A stretch of DNA of 20,624 nucleotides from a virus. Numbering within the stretch: position 1 is the stretch's first letter; every line of letters starts with the position of its first letter. The notes below the pieces were generated by a model that did no database searches, was not told the DNA's origin, and saw only the letters and a list, made by a program, of their open reading frames with translations. Location of the stretch: IMG/VR virus record IMGVR_UViG_3300008012_000257, positions 1-20,624 of that record; one strand, given 5' to 3'. The position numbers and the translations under genes were made by a program. Positions 7,731-15,265 of the stretch are shown piece after piece.

Positions 7731-10700
7731 ATGGCTAAGTTAAACATACCTGGCAGAGGCTCTTTCGAAGTTGATGATTCAGTTCTCAATTTATCTGAGC
7801 CCGAGTTACAAGCTTTTGCAAAAGACTTCGCAGCAAAACTAGACGCTGAAGACGACGTGTCTGTCTTTGGCGATATCGCCACGGGCGTAGGTGCGGGTGG
7901 CGTGGGTTTCGTGCAGGGGCTCTCGGAACTCGGAGCTTCAACAGTAGACCTTGCTTTCGATACAGACTACAGCCGCGGTGTTACGGAAAGCTTTGAAGAG
8001 CTCAAAGAAGCTACGGGTCTTGTGCCGCAAACAACAGCCGGTGAAGTAGCCGAAGCTATTACAAATTTTGGTGTCGGCATCATTCCGGTGCTTGGCTGGA
8101 TGAGTAGGGCAAATGCAGCAGCCAAAGGCACAAGCTTACTTAAAGCACAAGGAATGCTGGGTAAGTCAGCGGAAGCTTTCGGCAAACGCTATAAAAACAT
8201 TCTTACAAAAGTTGACGACACAGGTACACGGGTTAATCGATTTGCTGGACAAGCTGCGGTGGGCTCTCTTGCGGCCGGTGCCGCTGATTTCGCAGTCAGC
8301 CCCGACGGTATGCACACTTTGTCCGACGCGTTCGACGCAATGCCGGAAGGCTTGAAAACAATCGAGGACACAGGTCTTGAAGGCCGCGAAGAAGCTGCAC
8401 GTAAGCTACTCAACAAGCTTAAAGTCGCGGCGGAAGGTGCTGCATTCACCACCGCTTTTGAGCTTCTTGGCCCGACAATAAAAGGTGCTTCGTTTGTTAT
8501 TGGCAACACGCCGGGTGTTCCGGTTATTGCGCGTAATGTTTCTTTCGGGCTAGAAACTTTGGGTGGAGCGATTGAGTCATCTTTTCCAAAAGCCACTAAG
8601 AAAGCAAAAGAAGTATTCAGCACGGCACGTGGCGCACCGCGTGAGTTCTACGAACTGACAGAAGACTTAGGCGCACAGATAGATGCTCCCGAGGCTGTTG
8701 GTATGAAGCTTTTTACTGATTTCGATAAGAGCGTTCGTAATACTGTATCCCTACAGGGCATCTACGGAAAAGGAAAAGCAAGTCGCCAAGATGCTTTTTC
8801 TTCAGCGATTAGATTTCTCGAAGGGGAAGACGATGCCTTAAAAGGCTATGACCAAGAGGTTGTATCGTCGGCCACAGAAATGCGTAATCTGGTTACAAAT
8901 CTATCAGAAGAGATTTACGACGAGTTGGATATCGCGGTCAAAAAAGGTGACCTACCCGCAGAAGAGTTAAAACCTGTGCTGGGTGCAATTAAGACACAGT
9001 TCAACAGTTACCTTCGTCGTATGTATGAAGGACCCATGAATAAGTCTTACAGCGAACTTACACAAGGGCCTGAAAAAGAAACGTATGAAGCGGCTGTGGA
9101 AGAAATCTACAGAGCAATTCGAGAAGAAAAAACCAACGCTGGTATAAAAGTGATTGATGAAGAGCTTGCCAGACAAGAGGCGCGGTCCTTTGTTGATGAG
9201 CAGCTTGGTTTTCCAGCAGGTTCTTTGGGGGAAAGCGGCGCACCGTTGTCCGCCGTCCGTGTCGAACAAATAGCGGACGACGCAACTCTCCTCAAGCGTA
9301 AGCTTAAAGAGGAAGCTGGATCTAAAAAACGTGTTCCTATTTACACCTTGTCAGACTCTATCCTGTCGTCTCGATCAAAGCGTCTAGATAAAGCACCTAG
9401 TCTTCGCGGCCTGAAACGAGAGCGGACAGAGGGACGAGAGGCTTTGGAGCACCGCTATCTCAGGACAATCGCAGACATGTCTCGTTTCCGTGAGACAAGC
9501 AAATTTTACCGTCAGATTGCCGACGATGCCAGTATGTCCTCGTCCATGAAAGAAGCTGTTGAGGCTGTCAACAAAGGTATGCCGGGTCCGATGATTATCC
9601 GTCCCGCTACTGAAGCAGAAGGGTTTGGTCAAGAAACAATCGATGACTTAATGAAGCTGACGGACGCTGGGTACACAATACTCAGGGACGACAACAACAA
9701 GGCAATCATCTCCAAGTACGGCCCACTTACAGGGGGACTTATTCGTAATGATGCATATGAAGCGATCACTGCAATTCAGCGCACTCCGGACGGGGTTTTC
9801 GATGCTGCTTGGTCTATGGCTCTACAAGCTAAAGGTATATCGCAGATGGGCATGACGGTACTTAACCCGATTGGTCAAATAAGGAACTTTAACTCAAACC
9901 ACTTTGCTCTTATGGCTAACGGCAACATTATGAATGGTGCCGATATGGTAGACAGTATGAGAATTGCAGCAGGTAAAGCATCTAACTTAGCTGACGATGA
10001 TTTCCGTAAATTCTACGACCTTATGGGTGAGCAGGGGCTGCGTGACCAAAGCTTGACCATGAATGAATATCGTTCGCTTCTCAGAGAGGGTCGGGGTATC
10101 GACCGATTAGGCGCAAGCACCACTTCAGAAATGATTGAGAAAGTTGTTCGTGCGGTTCCGGGTGTTAAGACAGCAGAAGCTGTCTACGCCGGAGTTGATA
10201 ACATGGCTAAGACAGTGGCATTTGCGGGAGAGCGGGGCAAGTATGCCGCTGCTATTCGTAAGGCTGGATTAAATGTAGATGATGCGTTCAAGTTAGCTGA
10301 TGGCGACAGTGTCTTGGCGCGTGATTTTGTAAACCAAGGTATTGCTGTTCGTCCTCAGTCTCTTTCTGAAACAGAGAATTTCTTAAATGTTTTAGCTGGA
10401 GACATTGTTAAGAAAACAATGCCTATTTACTCTCGTGTACCGGAGGCTATTCGAGCAGTTCGTCGGGTTCCTGTTATTGGTAACTTCGTAGCCTTCCCGG
10501 CGGAGAACATCCGTAACTCTACCAACATCCTGAACCAGTCTCTTAAAGAGATGGGCTATAAAGTTGGTGACGAGCTCCGCGCACAAATTGGAGACAAAGC
10601 TGCCGCTAGACTTGAGCGTCAAATCAGAACCATCGGCGCACGTCGCGCTATGGGTGCTTACGCCTCTATCTCTATGATACCGGCAGCGATCGTCGGAGCG

Positions 10701-12002
10701 AGTAAAGTTGCTTCGGGCATGAGCGACGAAGACTACGAAGACTTCATGAATAGTGAGGTCCCAAGCTATCTACGGGATCACACTCTTGTTATCTTGAACG
10801 ACAAACCGGGATCGACAGAGTACATGGATCTCAGCTACATGATGTTCTACGACTATCTGAAGACACCTCTCAAGAACGCTATCAGAGAATACAACAACAA
10901 AGGTGAAATCGGCGCATCAGAGGCAGAGCAGATTATGACCGGTGCTTTGGCTGGTATGTACGGTTACCTCGAACCATTCGCATCGGAAGCTATTGTGGCT
11001 GAACGTTTGATTGATGCAACCGTTCGTAATGGCCGCACGGCTACTGGAGCTTCGATCTACGGAGTGAACGACAATCCCGGTGAGAAAGCGCAGAAGGGCT
11101 TCTTGCATGTGCTTGGCGGCATGGAACCGGCCGCGCTTAAACTGTTGTACGAAGTGAAGTCTACTGGACTTGAAAAAGGCCGACTGGTTCGCGCTTTTAC
11201 AGAAACACCGTCAGCCACTGGCGCGGAGTACACAATCCCGGAAGAGCTTCTGACCTTATCAAGCGGCCTACGTAAACTAGAGACCAACAAAAGACAAAAC
11301 CTGTTCTATAAAGGATCCGAGTTTAGTCGTAATCGTACCGGCAGCGTCACAGAGTTTACTCGTTTTGCCAAGCGCAACGACGTAACACAGGAACAAGTAG
11401 AGCAGCAGTACACTGAGTCGATGGGCGATTTGTTCAGGGCTCAACAGCAGCTACATCGAATTGTGTCTTCATATCGAAGAAGAGGCATGTCGGACAATAC
11501 TATTCGTCGTTCTCTGCGGGATGCAAATATCGGTAAGCGTGATATAGCTTCTGTTATGCGCGGAGAGTTCCGACCCTACCGTGTCAGTAATCAACTAAAC
11601 AAATTCTTGATAAACGAGGAAGATCGTCAGGGTTTGAAGCGTGTTCTGCGCCGTGTTGATCGTGGTCGCATGAACAAATTGTATCAAGAACTGCGCGGAA
11701 AATCACTTGAAGAAAGTTTTGACGAGATTCCGGGCGATCAAAGCTCTTTGCAAAGCATTGAAAACATTGAAGAAAAACGACCTCTCTCGTCGCCTGTAGC
11801 ATCGAATGCCGTACCTATGGACACCGCTACGGGACCAGAGGCATCATTTGACCTGTCCGGTTTGTCCGATTTCTCCGTATCACAGCAGCCTGTTCAAACT
11901 GCTGGGTTGCAACCTGTTCAACCAGACGCTAGTCTCTTAGGTGATGACCCTGTGACTATCGCAAGGAATATGCAAATCGCACAAAGAACCAGGAGGGGTT
12001 AA
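7731..12002 (+). CDS. Very large internal virion (ejection) protein, 1423 aa
   Basis: An RBS (AAGGGG at 7720-7725) sits six bases before the ATG. At 1423 aa this is the largest gene, comparable in size and place to T7 gp16-type internal virion proteins, though I see no lytic transglycosylase active site. Hydrophobic Gly/Ala segments occur at ~47-75 (GDIATGVGAGGVGFVQGL), ~105-130 (FGVGIIPVLGWMSRA), ~160-185 (GQAAVGSLAAGAADF) and ~973-995 (GAYASISMIPAAIVGASK). The rest is mainly helical and charged. Blocks around 700-730 (GMTVLNPIGQIRNF) and 910-935 (RRVPVIGNFVAFPAENIRNS) match my memory of giant virion proteins in marine phages. It ends in GDDPVTIARNMQIAQR. The likely role is forming part of the DNA-ejection channel across the envelope. 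The function is inferred; the gene itself is certain. Confidence 0.75.
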   Translation: MAKLNIPGRGSFEVDDSVLNLSEPELQAFAKDFAAKLDAEDDVSVFGDIATGVGAGGVGFVQGLSELGASTVDLAFDTDYSRGVTESFEELKEATGLVPQTTAGEVAEAITNFGVGIIPVLGWMSRANAAAKGTSLLKAQGMLGKSAEAFGKRYKNILTKVDDTGTRVNRFAGQAAVGSLAAGAADFAVSPDGMHTLSDAFDAMPEGLKTIEDTGLEGREEAARKLLNKLKVAAEGAAFTTAFELLGPTIKGASFVIGNTPGVPVIARNVSFGLETLGGAIESSFPKATKKAKEVFSTARGAPREFYELTEDLGAQIDAPEAVGMKLFTDFDKSVRNTVSLQGIYGKGKASRQDAFSSAIRFLEGEDDALKGYDQEVVSSATEMRNLVTNLSEEIYDELDIAVKKGDLPAEELKPVLGAIKTQFNSYLRRMYEGPMNKSYSELTQGPEKETYEAAVEEIYRAIREEKTNAGIKVIDEELARQEARSFVDEQLGFPAGSLGESGAPLSAVRVEQIADDATLLKRKLKEEAGSKKRVPIYTLSDSILSSRSKRLDKAPSLRGLKRERTEGREALEHRYLRTIADMSRFRETSKFYRQIADDASMSSSMKEAVEAVNKGMPGPMIIRPATEAEGFGQETIDDLMKLTDAGYTILRDDNNKAIISKYGPLTGGLIRNDAYEAITAIQRTPDGVFDAAWSMALQAKGISQMGMTVLNPIGQIRNFNSNHFALMANGNIMNGADMVDSMRIAAGKASNLADDDFRKFYDLMGEQGLRDQSLTMNEYRSLLREGRGIDRLGASTTSEMIEKVVRAVPGVKTAEAVYAGVDNMAKTVAFAGERGKYAAAIRKAGLNVDDAFKLADGDSVLARDFVNQGIAVRPQSLSETENFLNVLAGDIVKKTMPIYSRVPEAIRAVRRVPVIGNFVAFPAENIRNSTNILNQSLKEMGYKVGDELRAQIGDKAAARLERQIRTIGARRAMGAYASISMIPAAIVGASKVASGMSDEDYEDFMNSEVPSYLRDHTLVILNDKPGSTEYMDLSYMMFYDYLKTPLKNAIREYNNKGEIGASEAEQIMTGALAGMYGYLEPFASEAIVAERLIDATVRNGRTATGASIYGVNDNPGEKAQKGFLHVLGGMEPAALKLLYEVKSTGLEKGRLVRAFTETPSATGAEYTIPEELLTLSSGLRKLETNKRQNLFYKGSEFSRNRTGSVTEFTRFAKRNDVTQEQVEQQYTESMGDLFRAQQQLHRIVSSYRRRGMSDNTIRRSLRDANIGKRDIASVMRGEFRPYRVSNQLNKFLINEEDRQGLKRVLRRVDRGRMNKLYQELRGKSLEESFDEIPGDQSSLQSIENIEEKRPLSSPVASNAVPMDTATGPEASFDLSGLSDFSVSQQPVQTAGLQPVQPDASLLGDDPVTIARNMQIAQRTRRG
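11991..11996 (+). promoter_or_regulatory. Perfect AGGAGG ribosome binding site embedded in the end of the 1423-aa gene
   Basis: The last Arg-Arg codons of the giant protein (AGG AGG) form a consensus Shine-Dalgarno sequence, followed by GGT TAA and the endolysin ATG at 12002. The spacing is five bases, and the start overlaps the stop by one base. This should give efficient coupled translation of the lysis gene. Confidence 0.65.
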
Positions 12003-12385
12003 TGGACTGGTCAAAATATCCGAACTTTAGCGAGTCGGAGTTCGCATGTTCACATTGTGGCGAATGCCACATGAACGAATCTTTCATAGCCAAGCTTCAA
12101 TCGCTTCGCTCTCATTACGGAAAGGGACTAACGATATCTAGTGGATACCGCTGTCCCGATCACCCTATCGAAAAGAAGAAAGCAAAACCCGGCACCCACT
12201 CAAGTGGTCATGCCGCGGACATAAAGATATCGCACGGCGCAGCTATTGAACTGTTAACACTAGCTCTTCGCAGCGGAGCCTTCACAGGCATCGGGATACA
12301 GCAGAAGGGTAGTCATGGTTCCCGCTTTCTTCACTTGGACGATAAAGAAATGGGTCCGACACGCCCGACTATCTGGTCTTACTAA
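12002..12385 (+). CDS. Endolysin: M15-family zinc D-Ala-D-Ala carboxypeptidase / L-Ala-D-Glu-type peptidase
   Basis: This 127-aa single-domain protein has the hallmarks of the M15A/M15_3 peptidases used by phages to cut peptidoglycan stem peptides. LTISSGYRCPDHP (43-55) is the family's substrate-groove strand. H66-x2-G-x-A-x-D73 (GTHSSGHAAD) supplies two zinc ligands, and FLHLD (109-113) supplies the third via H111. The N-terminus has the usual SESEFAC block with extra cysteines (CSHCGEC, residues 16-22). There is no signal peptide, so it must reach the wall through a holin or other lesion. No holin or spanin gene is visible in the window. Expression is coupled to the giant virion protein through the AGGAGG site and TAATG overlap. 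The enzyme class is confident; which peptide bond is cut is not determined. Confidence 0.9.
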   Translation: MDWSKYPNFSESEFACSHCGECHMNESFIAKLQSLRSHYGKGLTISSGYRCPDHPIEKKKAKPGTHSSGHAADIKISHGAAIELLTLALRSGAFTGIGIQQKGSHGSRFLHLDDKEMGPTRPTIWSY

Positions 12386-12835
12386 ATGACACCATCATCA
12401 TTGCAGGTTCATACCGGCGACATCGGAGAAGCATTGTGTCTCTATCGTCTCCGACAAATGAATGTTCCTTGTGAAATCGTGCAACTCGGAACCACTGACA
12501 TCATTGCCATGGTCGGTATAAAACCTGTTCGCGTTCAGGTTAAAACATCTCGTACCGTATATGAGGGGGCTAGAGCAAAGAAGGACGGCGGTCAGAAATA
12601 TCCTATCAGAGCCACCTATCACTTCTCGGTAGCCAAGGGCAGCAAAACAAAAGTCGCCCTCACCGAAGCTGACTGCGATATCCTAGCCCTTGTTGGTCTC
12701 GACCACGAAGGCGTTTTATTTCTACCGATGTCCGGGATACGTCATCAAAAGACAAAGCGTGTATCGGCTGCTGATTATCTAGACCCGGAACTCGCAGCTA
12801 GTAGCTGGAACAAAGCTGTTAGGAAGCTATACTAG
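12386..12835 (+). CDS. PD-(D/E)XK superfamily endonuclease
   Basis: The ATG follows the endolysin stop with no gap (TAAATG) and no RBS is apparent, so translation should be coupled. The 149-aa product shows a compact PD-(D/E)XK nuclease core. E15 lies in GDIGEALCLYRL, D38 in LGTTDIIAM, and Q51-V-K53 in VRVQVKTS, which has Gln in place of the usual acidic residue. This QVK form is known from the homing-endonuclease-like PDDEXK_5 group and some resolvase-like relatives. C-terminal LFLPMSGIRHQKTKR continues that group's pattern. A metal-dependent DNA endonuclease is therefore likely. It could be a selfish homing enzyme, a resolvase for branched replication DNA, or a host-DNA degrader. It is the last gene of the + strand block, meeting the replication operon head-on. 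The fold is fairly sure; the role is open. Confidence 0.75.
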   Translation: MTPSSLQVHTGDIGEALCLYRLRQMNVPCEIVQLGTTDIIAMVGIKPVRVQVKTSRTVYEGARAKKDGGQKYPIRATYHFSVAKGSKTKVALTEADCDILALVGLDHEGVLFLPMSGIRHQKTKRVSAADYLDPELAASSWNKAVRKLY

Positions 12836-12858
12836 GCGGGTTCATCCAACCGTTTATC

Positions 12859-12903
12859 AAGAAGTCGTCAATGATAATCATTCGTCAGCCGGTATGACTT
12901 CTT
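12859..12903. terminator. Nested inverted repeats between convergent operons (possible weak bidirectional terminator)
   Basis: AAGAAGTC (12859-12866) pairs perfectly with GACTTCTT (12896-12903). Inside it lies a second perfect dyad, AATGATAATCATT (12870-12882). The site covers the 42-base gap between the last + strand gene and the stop of the last - strand gene. The stems are AT-rich, and the T runs on either strand are only four bases or fewer. Termination is plausible by position but not well supported by structure. Confidence 0.35.
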
Positions 12904-13315
12904 TTCGAATACGGTGCAGCGTAACCTGAATACCCCACTTGCGCTTGCCGCTAATGGTTGGGGCGATGTTGAAGGTATGACTTACAAATATCTCCCAGCC
13001 AAACAACAGGCGGATACCGACGAAGTTCACAGGCATCTCGAAGTCCGGATACTCTGGCACGAAACCAATGCCATGCCCTGTCACTGTCCGCAGCCCTAGT
13101 GGGTATCGAAAGTACCGAGCATTCAGACTTATTGGAACGTCTTGGCATCCCGAGCCGCCGCCTTCATAGTGACCTTCGAACTTCTTGACCGGGTCCATTA
13201 TCACTCGGAGGTCCTTGGATTGATTACCCTTATAAAAAGGCTGTACTGGCTTGTAGACAAACAAGTGATACAGATAACATTTTTCTACGTGATAAATAGT
13301 TTGATCTTTAGCCAT
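12878..13315 (-). CDS. Protein of unknown function at the end of the replication operon (145 aa)
   Basis: The gene starts nine bases after the DNA polymerase stop. The RBS AGGAG overlaps that TAG, so it is the last gene of the leftward replication operon. The product (MAKDQTIYHVEKCYLYHLFV...) alternates hydrophobic and aromatic residues in a beta-strand-like manner, is slightly basic, and has a Gly-rich turn (EGGGSGC). The strand pattern and final segment (KRKWGIQVTLHRIRKEV) could suit a small OB-fold or similar beta barrel that binds nucleic acid. I cannot assign a family, and the resemblance to T7 gp2.5-type SSBs is only impressionistic. There is no signal peptide, no membrane segment and no catalytic motif. 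Position suggests a DNA replication or nucleotide-metabolism accessory. Confidence 0.7.
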   Translation of the reverse strand: MAKDQTIYHVEKCYLYHLFVYKPVQPFYKGNQSKDLRVIMDPVKKFEGHYEGGGSGCQDVPISLNARYFRYPLGLRTVTGHGIGFVPEYPDFEMPVNFVGIRLLFGWEIFVSHTFNIAPTISGKRKWGIQVTLHRIRKEVIPADE

Positions 13316-13324
13316 TGTGGTCTC

Positions 13325-15265
13325 CTATTCGATTTCACCCCAGTTATCGCCTAACGCGAAGTCAATCTTAAATGGTACCAAAGCTGGTATGCATGTTTCC
13401 ATAATTTCTTTTATTTTGTTTGCTTGACTTTCGCTCTCTATATTGAAGCACAGTTCATCATGCACTGTGAGCAGGGGAGTGAACCCCTCTTTATAGCAGT
13501 CTACCATCGCACGTTTCATCTGGTCAGCACTCGACCCTTGTATCAACCGGTTGAGAGCCTTGTATGTGTAGGCACGTTTCAGCGATTCTTTCGGGCCATG
13601 CTCACGTCGGGCATCTTCAAACGGCAGCGCACGGTGCAGGCCATAACGCTTCGGCTCCCATTTATCAAAGCGGCATCGTCGGCCAAGCACTGTTCGAACA
13701 ACCCCGTTGGTTTCTGCTGCGCGAGAGACAGCATCCGCTAGTCCTTTTACAAACGGAACCTTAGCGTTGTAGTCGCCTAGCAAGTCTTTAGCTTCGTCCT
13801 TTTCGATATCCAAGACACCAGCCAACTTGTTGATGCCCATGCCATACATAATGCCGAGGTTCACAGTCTTAGCGTCTTTACGAGAAATGCCTGCCATGTC
13901 AGCCACCATCTGGTGAAAGTCTGCGTCATCTTCTTCGTACTTATCAATTACTTCCTGGATCATCGGGTGCCTTTTTGCTCCCGATAACGAGCCAGCATAG
14001 TGCGCCAGCCATCGTGGTTCTTGCGACGCATAGTCAAAGCTGCCCCATTTATTGCCTTCATCAGGGACAAACAATCCTCTAATAGCTTTCTTAATCTGAG
14101 GGTCACGAGCCGGTATCTGCTGTAGATTCGGGTTGGAGGATGAGAACCGACCCGTGACCGTGCCACCATCATCCGAACGGAGGGGGTGGAACTCTGCGTG
14201 AATGCGACCTTTGTGCGAGAACTTAAATATGTTTTCAATAAATGTCGTATTCGCTTTGTTGAACTCTCGCATACGCAATATAGATTGCGCGACTGGGTGC
14301 TCATGGGCTGCAAGAAATTGCTTCGTGAAACTCGGAGCTTCTTTTGCTGTGCGCGGATAGTCGAGGCCAAGCTTGTCGAATGCTTTGGCTAAAGAGGCTG
14401 CTGCCCATGGCTCAACCTGAAACCCAACCATCTCTTCGATCGCCTGATGCAGCTTGTTCTCTTCACTGTTAAGGTAGTCACGAGCTTTCTGAGCTCCTTC
14501 AAGATCTACCTTCACACCGTTCCAGCGCATGTCGAGTAATAGCGGTGTTAAGTCTGTCTCCATCTCAAAGATGCTAGAGACTTCATCGCTTACAAGTTCT
14601 GGCTTCAAGCGGTTCCACAAACGTAATGTGATATCTGCATCTTGTTCTGCATAGCGGCCGACAAAGCGAGAAGGCAAACGCCACATCTCTGCCTTTGGGT
14701 CAAAGCCATAGTCCATAGCAGCGGCGCGGAGTGTCTTCTCACTCTTGCCCTCGCCCAGATAATCAATCGTCAAAGAGTTTAGATTGTACCAGCGACGGTT
14801 CTCGTCCAGCATCGCAGCCGCGGTCATTGTATCATAAACCCTGCCGTTAACTTTGATACCCGCCCAGCGCAACCAGCCCAAATCGTACTGAGCGTTGTGC
14901 ATCACCTTCGGCACATCGGTCTCACAGACTTTCTTAACGAAAGCCATGACAGACTTCTCTGGCATATTGCCACCGCCCTCATGACGAATAGGGAAGTACC
15001 CTGTGAAATCGCCATACGCAATAGCGATACCACAGATAAAACCATCGTTACGAGCCCAGCCAGGCCCCATAGTCATCAGGTTTGGATCAGAAGTTTCTAA
15101 GTCAATTGATATAATCTTGGCTTCTTCGAAGCCCCGTGGAAACCCAGCCGGTGGCGACCAGTCTTGGTCTAGCGCACCGTAGGCAACGTCTTTGATATCA
15201 CTGTCTTTCACATCTTCGAGCTTTTGAAAAAAACCTAGCTGTCCGGTCATACTTGGAAACTCCAT
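13325..15265 (-). CDS. polA: DNA polymerase I family (family A) with 3'-5' exonuclease; Leu at the '762' position
   Basis: This 646-aa replicative polymerase has an intact DnaQ-like proofreading domain. Exo I is D55-L-E57, Exo II is N124-AQY-D128 and Exo III is Y205-AEQ-D209. TGRFSSSNPNLQQIP (371-385) leads into the polymerase core. Motif A is D411-YASQ-E416-P-R418, an unusual variant of DYSQIELR that keeps the metal Asp, Glu and Arg. Motif B is R462-KDAK466-TVN-L470 with Y474-G475, and motif C is VHDE (601-604). The residue matching E. coli Phe762 is Leu470. No 5' nuclease domain is present, as usual in phages. The start could be the Met at 15265 or the sixth codon at 15250, which would give an ATGA overlap with the helicase stop and has GGAG nine bases upstream. 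It copies phage DNA together with the primase and helicases of this operon. Confidence 0.95.
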   Translation of the reverse strand: MEFPSMTGQLGFFQKLEDVKDSDIKDVAYGALDQDWSPPAGFPRGFEEAKIISIDLETSDPNLMTMGPGWARNDGFICGIAIAYGDFTGYFPIRHEGGGNMPEKSVMAFVKKVCETDVPKVMHNAQYDLGWLRWAGIKVNGRVYDTMTAAAMLDENRRWYNLNSLTIDYLGEGKSEKTLRAAAMDYGFDPKAEMWRLPSRFVGRYAEQDADITLRLWNRLKPELVSDEVSSIFEMETDLTPLLLDMRWNGVKVDLEGAQKARDYLNSEENKLHQAIEEMVGFQVEPWAAASLAKAFDKLGLDYPRTAKEAPSFTKQFLAAHEHPVAQSILRMREFNKANTTFIENIFKFSHKGRIHAEFHPLRSDDGGTVTGRFSSSNPNLQQIPARDPQIKKAIRGLFVPDEGNKWGSFDYASQEPRWLAHYAGSLSGAKRHPMIQEVIDKYEEDDADFHQMVADMAGISRKDAKTVNLGIMYGMGINKLAGVLDIEKDEAKDLLGDYNAKVPFVKGLADAVSRAAETNGVVRTVLGRRCRFDKWEPKRYGLHRALPFEDARREHGPKESLKRAYTYKALNRLIQGSSADQMKRAMVDCYKEGFTPLLTVHDELCFNIESESQANKIKEIMETCIPALVPFKIDFALGDNWGEIE

